NCBI GenBank assembly: GCA_037178975.1 | Contig: JASJZH010000001.1 | Span: 6,618,501-6,682,500 of the forward strand | Source of the DNA: Oscheius tipulae | Lineage: Eukaryota > Nematoda > Chromadorea > Rhabditida > Rhabditidae | Length of the DNA stretch: 64,000 bases | Reading direction: 5' to 3' | Shown: one piece after another, positions 40,788-51,630 of the stretch | How positions within the stretch are numbered: position 1 is the first letter of the stretch | Layout: every line of letters starts with the position of its first letter | Notes under the pieces: generated by a model | What the model saw: the letters and a program-made list of their open reading frames with translations, nothing else | Database searches by the model: none | Told to the model about the DNA's origin: nothing | Position numbers and translations under genes: made by a program

Positions 40788-42046
40788 ATGGGCAAGGAAG
40801 AAGACATCGATAACGAGAGGAAGGCTTACGAGAGCGACACGGTCTGGAATGCTCGTAGAGCCTTCCTCGAAGCCCATTGGGACGAATACGAGGACAAGTG
40901 AGTTTTCCTCTGTGCCAACCTCCCTTTTACTTTTAAACGAAAATTACAAGATTTCAGAGATCAGCTCGAGTGCTACTCACAGCTGTTTATTGACGTCAAT
41001 ATGATAGGCTGCCTCTACAGTCCTTCCCTCATGGCCAAAATCAAGCAAATGGGAGCCGGTATCATGGAACAGGTTGCATTTCTTAATATCCCTTTATAAT
41101 ATGATATTTACAGGCCTCAAAATTGAATAACGAACGTAAGTTCGTCCTCGCGTCAAGAGGACGTGCAGAAGCCAATGAGGTCAGAAAAAAGGACGAGAAG
41201 AGTCGCGAGCTTGAAAAAAAGTATGTTTGTGTATCTTACAACCCACAATCAAAGTTTCAGAAAGGCCCAGGATAGTGGAATGAATGAACGAATTCGTCAG
41301 CTGCGCAATCACATGCTGGCGACCCAAAACGCCACTGCAGAAGAACTCATGAATATGTGCGAACGTGTACAGCTGAAATATCAGGTGGACCAATGTGCTG
41401 ACGGCGTTTGTGTCGTCCGTATTCGAAATCTCATCGTCTTCAAACACAAGTACGATTATTTGAAGCTTTCTAAATAAGAGGGAACATGACTCCCAGTAAG
41501 TAAACAATTACTTTCAGATTTGTTCAAGAGCAGTATGCCCGTCCCGAAGCAATAAGAACCGTTACAAACTGCTTCCTCAACTGCGAACCTAGTGTGTCAG
41601 AAACGGTACGTGGCTCTGTCTTTTGTCCTAAGCACTGTTCAGGATTCGCAAATTCTTTTCAACGAAGTTCCTCTGCCTGATATGTACAAGAAGGCTCTTC
41701 AACGACGTCTCATTCACGCCGCTAGACACCTAGGAACTGGGAACGGATTTGAAGGTATTCCTATTGCTCTTGTTGGAAAATGACTATTTCAGCTCTGCAA
41801 AATGTATTCAAAGACATCGGGCTCTATCTCAAAAAGAATGGCCGTCAAGTGGAGGGCTGGAAGCAGGAAATGAACATCACAGCTGGCGATCTGCTCGTGG
41901 CTCAAAGAGTCCTTGCCAAGGATGAGAGTGTCAAGGCCAAACAGGATGCTGCTGTTGATCAGATGTGCCAGCCGATCTGCGAAGCTATTCGTAAAGGAAC
42001 GCTGAAGATTACGGAATCGGAAAACGGTCTCGTTGTTTCTCTCTGA
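40788..42046 (+). CDS. XTBD (XRN2-binding domain) protein, PAXT-1-like
   Basis: The N-terminal 60-70 residues form an XTBD: 'VWNARRAFLEAHWDEYEDKDQLECYSQLFIDVNMIGCLYSPSLMAKI', read across the first intron, fits the W-x-x-R-x-F-L ... L-x-C-x-S-x-x-F ... GCxYxxxVM pattern of CDKN2AIP, NKRF and nematode PAXT-1. This domain stabilises the 5'-3' exonuclease XRN2. The remainder (about 270 residues) is basic and helical without a domain I can name; it may correspond to the poorly conserved PAXT-1 body. About seven exons, introns 35-60 nt. Lies 153 nt after SMPD4, which is compatible with an operon. Confidence 0.8.
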
Positions 42047-42382
42047 AGTCTTTTTCAATGAAGTTGACTCTCTTCAATGTCGATCTTTTCAACTGTGAGC
42101 GCTATCAAGTCTTGTTGAAGTGAATGAGCCCTTTCCGGTACTACGAGCACCCTGGACTTCTCCCAGATTCCAAAGTGCATATGAGAGAAAGTTGTAATCA
42201 AAGTAACAATTTTATTGACTACAAACAAAACAGTGAGTAAGAGACAAAGAGGATCAATTACTTAGAAGAGACCGCAAGAAGTAATACTAAACGACATTAC
42301 AGTGAAAAGAGTTGGGGTATAGAAGGAATATGTATTGCGAAAAGCTAGAAGTTGGGCAGAGCGAAGAAACTACGAGGCGAAA
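42047..42382. other. 3' UTR and spacer
   Basis: About 335 nt after the XTBD gene. An AATAAA-like AT-rich segment occurs near 42205-42240. No gene seen. Confidence 0.5.
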
Positions 42383-42709
42383 TCACCTCTTGAGCTTCTT
42401 CAGTATAGGGAGTGTTTGTCGGAATGCCTCGCCGATGTCCCTCTTGTATTTCCAGTAATGACGTTCTGAAAGTTTCATATAGAGCAGACGTCAGAACCAT
42501 CTTACCTTTCCGATACGAAAATGAGCAGGACGACTCTTGGCTTCACCATTCGATAAATGAGGCCGGGAAAAAGCTCTGGCTCGTAAATACTGAACTGTAG
42601 ATGGGCAAAAAAGTAATTCGAGATGAATGGGAAACTCTACATCGCATGAGCCATCCATATTCTGTGCGGACACCATGACAGACACCACAAACTTTCTAGC
42701 TCGTTCGAC
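42383..42709 (-). pseudogene. truncated, frameshifted TATA-binding protein repeat 2
   Basis: Three frames on the minus strand together spell the second repeat of TBP. One frame has [15 protein letters not shown] (TBP NMVGSCDVKFPIRLE); after a T6 run the next has [16 protein letters not shown] and [13 protein letters not shown] ([18 protein letters not shown]-x-IVLLIFVSGK); after an apparent intron (GTAAGA...TTTCAG) frames giving VITG and then DIGEAFRQTLPILKKLKR match VLTGAK and IYEAFENIYPILKSFRK. Several frame changes, a missing ARKYARVVQKLGF segment and absence of repeat 1 (the PTP gene starts 77 nt away) indicate a broken partial copy. The retained intron suggests DNA-level duplication, not retroposition. 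Sequencing errors could explain some shifts. Confidence 0.72.
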
Positions 42710-42785
42710 CTGTCAAGCGTAATCCCCAAAAAATTGTGTCATGAGGCTCGTCAGTCTAGCAAGAGTCCGCCCAGCAGCTGGTTAG

Positions 42786-43916
42786 ATGCCTCCGAAGACG
42801 GCCCCGAAGAAGAAGGCGAAGAGGGAAAAGACGGTTCAGGAGGAGTCTGGCAGGAAGAAAAAGCGACCTACGAGGAAGATGCCCAGCGCTGCTATCGCAC
42901 CCCTGAAAGATTCCGATCGTCTGGCCTCTGTAGCGCAGCCCGTGGTATCCGAGCCGAAGCCGACAGTTGGAAAAGGAGGAGCCAGTCGTGCCGTCGTCAA
43001 CTGGGTGCAGCGAGCCTTGGACATGGGCGTCCGTGCGCTTCTGGAAGAATACAACGGACTCGCCAAGTACACTTTACCGAACATGACCTACGAGGCCTTC
43101 AAGGCTAACCATGAAGCTGGCAAGAACCGCTACCAAGACGTCCCCTGTCAGGATCAATGTCGTGTAGTGCTGAAGTGGCCCGGATGTCCCACTGACTACA
43201 TTCATGCCAACTATGTCTCCACTCCACAAGGACCACGTCGGTTCATCTGTACTCAAGGTCCTCTCGACTGCAGTGTGCCCGAGTTCTGGATGATGATTCT
43301 ACAGGAAGAGACTACTGTCATTGTGATGTTGTGTAATACTATCGAGTGCGGCAAGTACAAGTGCGCCCAATATTGGCCGGAACAAGAAGGAGAGACGACC
43401 AAACTCGAGTGCTGCGAAGTCACCAACAAGGGAGCTGTCTTCCTGCCGAATGAGCCGACCGTCAAGAAAACTTCGCTGCTTGTGCGCTACCAGGACAAGG
43501 AGCGGATTGTCCATCATTTCCAGTGGCTCGACTGGCCGGACCGTGGGGTGCCGCCGTGTCGTCTGACGGCCATGCAACTGCTCTCGTCCGTTCGCGGCTC
43601 CAAGCAGCCTATCGTCGTCCATTGCTCGGCCGGAATTGGTAGAACTGGTACAGTAGTAGCTGTCGAGTACATCATGGAGAGACTTGCACATGGACAGGAA
43701 TGCGCCGCCATGAACGAGCTGCTCAAGGAACTTCGCAATCAGAGGGCATACAGCATCCAAAACGCTGTGCAGTACCTCTACGTGCATCGAGTCATGCTCT
43801 GCTACTTCCTGGAGAAACACAGGGAGAGACACAGCTTCCTCCTCGAGGAGAACGATAACAAGGAGAAGTACAACCGCTTCGTCGAGGACTACAACGCGGC
43901 CACTGGTAGCAAGTAG
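42786..43916 (+). CDS. intronless protein tyrosine phosphatase
   Basis: A single-exon classical PTP of 376 residues. The first 60 residues are Lys/Arg-rich (PKKKAKREK, GRKKKRPTRK) and could be a nuclear or polyanion-binding tail. PTP landmarks in order: 'KNRYQDVPCQDQCRV' (family KNRYxDVxxxD), 'DYIHANYV', 'FICTQGPL', 'FWMMILQE', 'QWLDWPDRGVP' (general acid Asp), the P-loop 'VVHCSAGIGRTGT' (Cys about 280, Arg about 286) and the Q-loop region 'QRAYSIQNAVQYLYVHR'. All catalytic residues are intact; Gln-rich Q-loop follows. Lack of introns in an intron-rich neighbourhood and the nematode habit of expanding such PTPs suggest a retrogene, often male-germline expressed. ATG abuts GGTTAG. Confidence 0.95.
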   Translation: MPPKTAPKKKAKREKTVQEESGRKKKRPTRKMPSAAIAPLKDSDRLASVAQPVVSEPKPTVGKGGASRAVVNWVQRALDMGVRALLEEYNGLAKYTLPNMTYEAFKANHEAGKNRYQDVPCQDQCRVVLKWPGCPTDYIHANYVSTPQGPRRFICTQGPLDCSVPEFWMMILQEETTVIVMLCNTIECGKYKCAQYWPEQEGETTKLECCEVTNKGAVFLPNEPTVKKTSLLVRYQDKERIVHHFQWLDWPDRGVPPCRLTAMQLLSSVRGSKQPIVVHCSAGIGRTGTVVAVEYIMERLAHGQECAAMNELLKELRNQRAYSIQNAVQYLYVHRVMLCYFLEKHRERHSFLLEENDNKEKYNRFVEDYNAATGSK

Positions 43917-44628
43917 TGATACTACAATATATAAACATCGAGCAAAGTCTTTTTTTACTTTCATTTCTTCCTCGTTTCTTTGGTCTGCAGACAGAATTTA
44001 GATAAACGGCACCAGTTTGAAGATTTTGTTGTGTACTGATATTCGTTGACTATCGCGGTTGTAGGTAAAGTAGAGTCCAATCTTACAAAGCGCTTCCAGA
44101 GCAGATTCAGAACGTTTCTGAGGAAAGAAATGGGCCCAAAGAAAAATATTTCGAACGTTTCCAGACCAGTTTATTCCTTATTTTATCAGCTATAAACTGA
44201 AAAAGAATTCCCCTTTCTTTCTAACAAAATGACTGTTCTATTGGTTCAAATTCGCCGTTATCGCTTTCACGACGTTTGTTTCTTTCAAGCTCTTCAACCT
44301 ATGAGATCCGGATCTCTCCCACCTAGCAGAAATACGGGAGGTAGGAACCTCGAATTTCAGCGAAACACGTGCCAATAGTTCGCAGAGGCTCAGCTAGTTT
44401 TTCCCCAATCTCTTGTACTACACAATCTGATTAAGGACAACCTCCGTGACGACGTTCTGCGTGCAATCCAGATGCCGAAGCGGAGAAACATGGTCCTTGG
44501 CGGAACAGAGCCGGACGTGATGTCTTAGGCTTAGGTTTTTCGAAAGCATTTTTCGTCTGAATGAGACGACTATGCGGCCCAAGCTTCGCAAAAATCTACT
44601 AAGGCATCGAATCTACGAGGCACCCTAA
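43917..44628. other. intergenic, no gene recognised
   Basis: About 700 nt downstream of the PTP. AT-rich with no domain-bearing open frame. The first 60 nt (ATATATAAACATC...) may be the PTP 3' UTR. Confidence 0.5.
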
Positions 44629-44919
44629 CTAGAATTTAGAAATTTCACCTTGCCGAGACCCGGAAGCCGGGGCCGAAAAAAAGTAAGCATGGGCTCTATC
44701 TTCTTCTGATAATTTCGTCTTATTCATACTGTAATTTTTTAATGCTTTTGTCGTCAACGTGTCGTCACTTGGTTCTTTTTGCAGTGTAATACTTTTGTGA
44801 TTAAAAACTGATTTTTGCTGTTCGAGCGCATCACAATAGGGTTCAATTCTTCGCTGTAACTTCACACGAAAATACCTTTGCTATTCCATAAAATTCGAAT
44901 AGCTGACATAGCCCGTTTC
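44629..44919 (-). CDS. possible small gene divergent from SSR2
   Basis: A protein-like open segment ends at 44629 (HKSITLQKEPSDDTLTTKAL ... SGSRQGEISKF). It can be joined, by removing a GT-AG intron of about 67 nt, to a start MKRAMSAIRILWNSK near 44919 that resembles a mitochondrial targeting peptide, giving about 74 residues. Without the intron the 78-codon frame beginning MKLQRRIEPYCD is also open. The start would lie about 55 nt from the SSR2 start on the opposite strand, a possible bidirectional promoter. No family recognised. Confidence 0.3.
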
Positions 44920-44973
44920 ATATTCGACTGGGTTATGTTTCTATAATGTTTTTCAGGGTCGCTGGCTTTTGAT

Positions 44974-45710
44974 ATGCTGGGAATTGTTGCTCTTCTTGCT
45001 TTGCTGGCCTGCGCCCAGGTTTGTTTGTTTCAATTCTAAGCCAAAATATGTCTAGGCTGTACTTCTTGTCTCGAAGGAGCCGGACTGCGCTCGAATGAGG
45101 GTCGGAGCTGACTGTGCTGTTCACTATCATTTTGCCAATGCTGGAAATGACACTATAACCAAGTAGGCGATAGATCTTCTTCTCTAATTTCTAATTTCCA
45201 GTGTGAGAATGGATGACGACTGGGGAATGAACCTGAAAGGCATGGTCGCAATGGTAAAGGGATCCACTTCGGCCCGTTTTGCCAGCATTGAACCTCACGG
45301 ACACGCATTCCATAGCTTCATCTTCTCTCCGAACAGTGTCGAAAATGGTGACAAGCTGTTCCACCTCACTGCCAAGTCGGCTGCTGTCCATTATGAGTGA
45401 GTTTGTTTGTTTACCCAAACAAGCTCGGTGTTGATACATGTCAGTATCAAATCTCTGTTCTGAGTACGTTCAAAAAACGTTGTGTTTTAGACTGAACGGG
45501 GAGAGTCGTCTGGTGTATTCGTCTTCGATTGTCAACGACTCCCGTGCCGAGCATCGCCATTTCGTCATGAGCAGCAGGCTGTACGACAAGCTGGTGGGAT
45601 CCAAACTTCAGTATTGGCTCGTCTTTGCCAGTCTCGTCTCTGCTCCCACCCTCCTCAGTCTCTTCTTCCATTTTAAAACCGACAAGCAATTCCCTATGAA
45701 AAAGACCTAA
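44974..45710 (+). CDS. SSR2: translocon-associated protein beta (TRAP-beta)
   Basis: A subunit of the TRAP complex beside the Sec61 channel in the ER. Signal peptide at 1-17 (MLGIVALLALLACAQA) then a lumenal beta-sandwich of about 125 residues, a transmembrane helix (LQYWLVFASLVSAPTLLSLFF) and a short basic cytosolic tail (KTDKQFPMKKT). Lumenal text 'CAVHYHFANAGNDTITNVRM.D.W' parallels family 'L-x-Y-x-I-Y-N-V-G..A..V-x-L-x-D', and 'SSRLYDKLVGSKLQYW' parallels the family's membrane-proximal segment. Four exons. ATG lies 17 nt after TTTTTCAG. Confidence 0.9.
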
Positions 45711-45963
45711 TAAGCCCTCCTTCCTTCATTACTCCTCCATGTTTTTATATAGTTATCCAGTTGTTTTTAGCCCAGTAAATGTTATATATTGGATGGTCGA
45801 TATTGTTCACCTACTCTGAGACGGAAGTGCATTAGCCCACGTAATATTGCGTATTGACCTGAACACACCTCGAGACTAACAGCTGATTTCAAAACATCTC
45901 CTTATTAAATTGATCGTCAGAACTTATGTATTCAGCCTTGTGAATGCGGCTGTTTTGTCTGAT

Positions 45964-48900
45964 ATGACTGCTCCTTCTGACAATGGTCTTCTGCCAATGA
46001 TGAGGGAAGTGCGAGCCTTGTCGATCACGAGCAACAGGTCGTCGAAAAAGCGGAAGAACAACAGGTAGTTTTTCTGATTGTACTTGTGCTCTTCTTTTAT
46101 ATCTAACCTGGAAAATTCTGAGACTAATACTTGTAGGAAGAAGAAGGCGAAGGAATGGACTTATTACGTGGAAACACTAAAAAGTTTGTGCTTTTTCTCA
46201 TGCTAACAGTTTTGTCTATTTTCAGGCTCAATCGACTGCCTGTACGAGATCTGTCGCCGAGAGCAGAACATCTCTGCCTGTAAAGAAGCCATGATGTATC
46301 TGCAGAACGCCGATAAAGATTTCCAGTCGCTCATCGAGGCAATCAACTTAGAAAGGACGTTTTCCAAGGAAGAGTGAGTCGTAGAAAGTATAAAACAACG
46401 ACCAGATTAAGCCCTCAAGCAGTTGCCTGGGAAATCAGAAAGTCGCTAAACTCGCCCACACACAATTTCCATGAGAAAAAACTTATGTCAGTCTTGCCAA
46501 TTTCTCCGATTGTCATCAGCGAGATGGTCCATTCGGTTACTGAAGGAAACAAAGGTCGGTCTTTCACTTGTATTTTCCTAGAATAATCAGATGATCCCGA
46601 TGATGGCTGGCAAGTTGTCCGAAATAGACGTCGAAAGAGTACGAGCTCTTCAATTCCTGACAGTGAAAGACTAAATGAACAGGATTTGGAAGACGAGACT
46701 TCAGTAAGTGATGCTATTATGGCCAGCAAAGATAATTAAGAGACCGAGACCTCCGTCAGTTTATGAGAGATTAACCAGTGGTATCAGTAGCAGGAAGCGG
46801 ACTGTTGATTCGCCAACCCGAGTCCGCATGGTTTCTAGAGGTGCTTCAGCGGCTGGAAAACTGACGTGTCCCAGAAGTGCCATGGATCTGCCACAGACCA
46901 AGGCCTCAATGGCAAAAATCTCATACTGCCGGCAGAGACTGTGGGAGAAGGATGTCAAACCGAACTTGGCCGAAAAACTGGCGAGGCAGAAGAGGTTAGA
47001 CTGACTTGATTGATAGAATATGTAGAGTTTTAGGGAGCAGAAACAACGACCAGCAGCTCCAACAGTCTGTCGGATCAACTTTAGCGATCCAGCGACCGTG
47101 AGAAGACGTGCTCTCGAATACAGCGAGAACTTGAAACAGGTATCGAAGATTCATAACACTAGCAAATTCCTTCTATAGACCAGAAGAAAGCCACCACTGG
47201 AAGTCCGTTCCCTACAGTCTCTTCAGTCTATCAATGAGAATGTCGAAGTTGATTCGGGAGATCTGATTCCCTGCGACCCTCGGCCTTCGGAGCCGTTGGA
47301 CATTACAACAAGATCCGAACCACCCAGAATGGAGTCGCTGTCGCCTGATCTCGACGTGGAATGGAGAGAGATGACCGAGGAGGAACAGTCTCTGGCAATG
47401 GAAGAACAAAGCCTCAATTTGGAGATTGAAAAGGCCGAATCGGAACTGGAATCCATCGACGCGGAGCTAGAGAGACAAGTGGACGAGGAGGCCGAGGACT
47501 ATCCAATCCAGGAACCAGCTGAGAAGCCAGTAGCTATCGAACTGTTCCGACGATTGGAAGTCGAGTTCAAAAACTTTCTCGAAGAGTCTTGGAGCGAAAT
47601 GATGAACAAGGAGTACAGTGGACAGATCCACGAGCCAGGAATGGTGGCCGAGAAGCACGAGAAGATGTGTTCGCCGACGAGAAGACGATGCGACAAAGAC
47701 GACGACGATTTCAGCAAGAGACATGCTGAGAAGATTCGAAAAGCTGATGAGGCTAGAGAGAAACTTCAGCTGGAGCGAAGACTAAAATTGCAAGAACTGG
47801 GGCAGAAGAGAGATGAGGTTCGGGCCAAGCAGGCTGCTCTGATCGAGAAGAAAAAGATTCATATGGAGAAGAGGATGGAGAAAGCTCGGGAGAACAGGGA
47901 CAAGAACATTACGGAGATTGTGAAGAAGGCCAAGTCTGACGAGCAAAAGGTATAATTTGCTTTTCTATCATTCTTCTGATTTTTCAGGTCCACGAAATCT
48001 TGTTCATCAACAACATGCAAGGGCAGAACAACCGCTATATGATGCAGTCGAAGGAACAACATGTTGAGGAGCGGAAACAGATTCTGGTAGAGGAAAGAGC
48101 GAAGAAGCAGGAAGAAAAGGCACAGAAGGAGCTGGCAGCTGAGGAGAGACGAAAAGCAGCAGAAAATAAGAGGATTCTCCGTCTGAAGGAGAATGAGGAG
48201 AAGAGGGCTAAAAGTGCTCAGAAGGCGATGGAAAAGAGAAAAACTGCTAAGCAGAAACGAGAGGACAAGGAGAAGGAAGAAGCAGACAGCTTGACAGATT
48301 TGCCACCTGGACAGTATAGTCTATCGTCTTTGGTGGTGAGACAACAGTGGCCGGAGTCGACTCCTTTGAAGGAACCTGTGTTCTGTACGAGGTGCTCAGA
48401 GACACTGACCACGAAACTAGACTGTTTCACCCACATTTTGGATGAAGAACATCTATCCAAAGCAGAGATAACCCTTGGAAACTTTACACAAGACAAGCTG
48501 GTGAATCTCGGAACTGTTCCAGAACAAATCAAGTTTTAGGAGGAAGAGTTCAGGACACTGAAAGTAGATCGCCGACCTCGTTCTTCATCAAGCAGTGATC
48601 AGTCGTTGAAAGGCCGAGATCCGAGTCTCTCCAAGCAAGACCTCCTTCTGTACGACTTTAAACGAGGGTATGCTCGTGTCTCTTTCGTTTCACCTCTTTC
48701 CAGAAATGATCAGTTTCGCAGCGTATTCAAAGAACCAGACCAGAAACTGCCTCAAGCGGATGTCCTATTGGAAAGAATTCAGGAGAGTTCTGGTCAGATC
48801 ACGGAGCCCGTGACGGATGCCATAAATGAAGCTCTGAAATGTGTGAAGGATACTGAAGATGCGTTTGTTCCTGTCGCTGAAGCCTTGCTCAAGCTTCTCA

Positions 48901-50297
48901 CTTCGTCTGGCAACCAAATACCTCTTGCGTAGGTTCACAAAAGTACTTGATCCAATTCAGTTCAGCTCATTCCTCAAAATCTGTTCGCTCACCGAAAAGT
49001 GCTCCTCTTCTCCAGCCTTTGCTCTGAAATGTCTCTTCTCTCAGCCGATACTCCAGCTGTTCACCAGTCTCAACGAATACAGCAAGGTATCCCTTCTTTT
49101 TCCAATCCAGTGTTAGAAATAATCACACTATGCCGAAATATTTGCCTAACGATACACTTCAGAACGACCCAAGTTCTTTATACTTCTCTGCCATCATGTC
49201 TGTCTGTCTATCGTTGCTCCAGCCCCTAGGTGCTAGAAAAGAACTGCTCGATCTAGGGATCGACGAAAATGTTGCCAGTGAGCGAATCACCTTGCTCTAT
49301 GGGTGAGTCAGCCCACAAACCTTCTGATTCTGTTCAGGCTAATCGCTGACTTCGGCTCGCACATTCCCTCTCTGGTGAGTCGAGCGGACTCGGCTGTGAG
49401 ATGGACACGGATCCATAACTTTGCCTCCTACTTCATTGGGAAAGCAAACGATGAAAACTCGTAAGTTCGATCTACTCTTTTAGAAAAACCTGTACAGACT
49501 GTCGATGATCTACATCGATACCCTGATTCGCGAAACTTATGAGTCATTCCGGCTGTCGACTGGAAACGACACTGTGGACAAGAGCGTCAAATGTGACAGT
49601 ATTGTTACTAGTAATCTGGCCAATAGAATGATGCACATTATGGAGAGAGTACAACAGGCTAGACAGCCTCTACTTTGGGCTGTAAGTTCAGCAGAGTCAG
49701 AGAGTATAATGCCATATAGACTTTGTTCAACTGTCCCAGTCGCAACTTCCGTTTCTGTCTTCTTTGTACAGAGTTGCTGAGAAGAGGAGTGCTGAGAATG
49801 AAAGCCGATGCTAGGAGCCTGGAAATAGTTCCACAGCTTTTGTTCATGCTACGGTACTTTGCGGCGAAGAGCTCGTCTCATCAGGTATGCGTCGGAAAGG
49901 AGAGCTGAGAATAGGGAATAGGGGATCCTTCCAAAGGGGATAGATCAATGGGGACCGACAAGAGAGTCTTCAGATTCTGTGCATGCTTGGCTACGAGAAG
50001 TCAACCATTGGGACCATCTGCCAGCTGCCGAATGAGTTCTTCACCCAGACGGTCATCGCGACCCAGTCCATTCCCACTCTGGTCTTGATGACTCACGGCT
50101 GTTCTTTCTGTCTCAGTCGACTTCTCACCAAACGCGTCTCCAGTCACATCAACAATTTCATCAAGGTTCTTTCAAACTGTTCTTCCTCTATACAAAAAGT
50201 TCAGAGTGCTCCGAAGAATCAACACTACAAGCTTTCGTTGAAGCACGTTCTTGCGGAAGAGTCTTGGACAGACGCTCTGAAGTTTTACCATTTGTAA
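45964..50297 (+). CDS. SCAPER: SCAPER homolog
   Basis: SCAPER is a large ER/cytoplasmic protein that binds cyclin A and ribosomes. About 15 exons with short introns. Order of features: basic N-terminus (SSKKRKNNRKKKAKEW), a helical segment, 'DDGWQVVRNRRRK' (SCAPER-type D-D-x-W-Q-x-V-R), a very long charged coiled coil (about 47290-48290), a C2H2 zinc finger 'FCTRCSETLTTKLDCFTHILDEEH', then helical C-terminal text 'YGLIADFGSHIPSLVSRADSAVRWTRIH' and 'HYKLSLKHVLAEESWTDALKFYHL' (human YLELANRFPQQAWEEARQFF). A 39-nt intron (GTGAATC...TTTTAG) ending at 48539 removes an apparent in-frame TAG. Start choice at 45964 is moderate. Confidence 0.88.
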
Positions 50298-50486
50298 TTC
50301 TAGTCTCTCGTGATCTCGAGCTATTCCCTGTAATTGCCTTTCCTTCATAGACCTTAATCGGGTTTGATCTCCTGTGCGCATGAAAAATTTTGAAAGAAAG
50401 TGTTTGTCTCTGATGGTATGCTCCAAAGCTATTGAAAACTATCCAGGTAACTAATATTAATACAAACTACCCACGAACTTTTAGCA

Positions 50487-51412
50487 ATGACCGCGCAAAG
50501 TCCTTTGAAGATTCTGCAAAAGGGTCTGAGCACACGACCCACAGTAGCTCTCAGCTCTACGATCTATGGCAATCCGAAGGAGCGCTGCACCATTCCTCCA
50601 ATAGTTCTGCTTCATGGTCTCTTTGGACAGAAGAAAAACTGGAATAGCGTGGCCAAGACGCTCCAGAAAACTCTAGGAATCACGGTCTATGCTGTTGACT
50701 TGAGAAATCACGGCTCCTCTCCACGAGCCAATTCCATGACCTACGAAGATCAGGCTGCCGATGTCATCCGATTCATAAAGACGAAGAAAGAAGAAACGGG
50801 TTTCGACAAGGTTCGCTGCTTGGAATCACCTATAACTGATATATCCAGGTGAATTTAATCGGTCATTCGATGGGAGGCAAAGTAGCAATGAGACTCGCAG
50901 TAGATGCGGAAGGAGGAAGTCTTCTGAACAAACTGGTAATTGAAGACGCCAATCCGATCGGGCCCTCTACAGCTGGAACAAAAATGCGGAGTAATATGCT
51001 CAACTATACTGCTGCCATGAAGAAAATCGACCGGAAACAGACTCGCCAAGAAATTGAAAAGTTTCTGGAGCCGGCGATTCCGAACACAGCTATTAGACGA
51101 TATCTTTTGACAAATCTGGAAAAGAATCCGGACGGCAGTTTTGATTGGAAGTGTAATATGGAGGCTATCGATGGTTATGTGGCTGACAGTCTGGGCACTT
51201 CTGTCGTATCTACAGGTGCTTTCACGGGACCAAGCTTACTTCTCCTCGGAGAACACAGTGGATGTTTATCCAAGAACGACGAGTTAAAAATTCGAACTTT
51301 CTTCCCTCATATCCACTTTGAAACCATCACTGATGCTGGTCACTGGGTACATGCAGACCAGCCCGAAGCTTTTAGTGAAGCAGTGATTAGATTTCTGAAG
51401 GAAGTAAAATGA
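50487..51412 (+). CDS. ABHD11: alpha/beta hydrolase, ABHD11-like
   Basis: A serine hydrolase of about 295 residues; human ABHD11 is mitochondrial and protects lipoylated 2-oxoglutarate dehydrogenase. Motifs: 'PIVLLHGLFGQKKNW' oxyanion-hole HG, 'VYAVDLRNHGSSP', nucleophile elbow GHSMGG (across a short intron at about 50811-50848), and 'AGHWVHADQPEAF' with the catalytic His. Charge-relay acid is likely in the LGEHSG region. The N-terminus (LKILQKGLSTRPTVALSS) could be a mitochondrial presequence. Two exons. Starts 190 nt after SCAPER, with a TTTTAG acceptor 2 nt before ATG. Confidence 0.92.
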
Positions 51413-51630
51413 AAATGAAGGGATTTCCTAGTGTTCTTCTCTCAATAATTGGATAATGTCCATATGAATTTCGGTAGTCTTCGTATTTCTCTCAATAATA
51501 TCAAAAAGTGCTATCCACAAGTAAGCTCCTGTGACACAGGTAGTATGTCAATTAATTTGAGTGGCTAAAAACACGAGCAAGATCTTCGTTTATGTTTGCA
51601 AAAACTTTGGAAAAATCAAAATTACAGAAA
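51413..51630. other. convergent 3' regions
   Basis: Sequence between the stop codons of ABHD11 (+) and the Skp1-related gene (-). TTTCTCTCAATAAT repeats and AATAAT words are the likely polyadenylation area. Confidence 0.4.

Noticed and set aside
43299-43964. 221-codon minus-strand frame opposite the PTP
   Set aside because: Antisense shadow of an intact PTP coding exon with biased codons.
48501-48539. In-frame TAG in the SCAPER gene (stop-codon readthrough candidate)
   Set aside because: A 39-nt GT-AG intron (GTGAATC...TTTTAG) ending exactly at the TAG removes it and keeps the frame, and its length is typical here.
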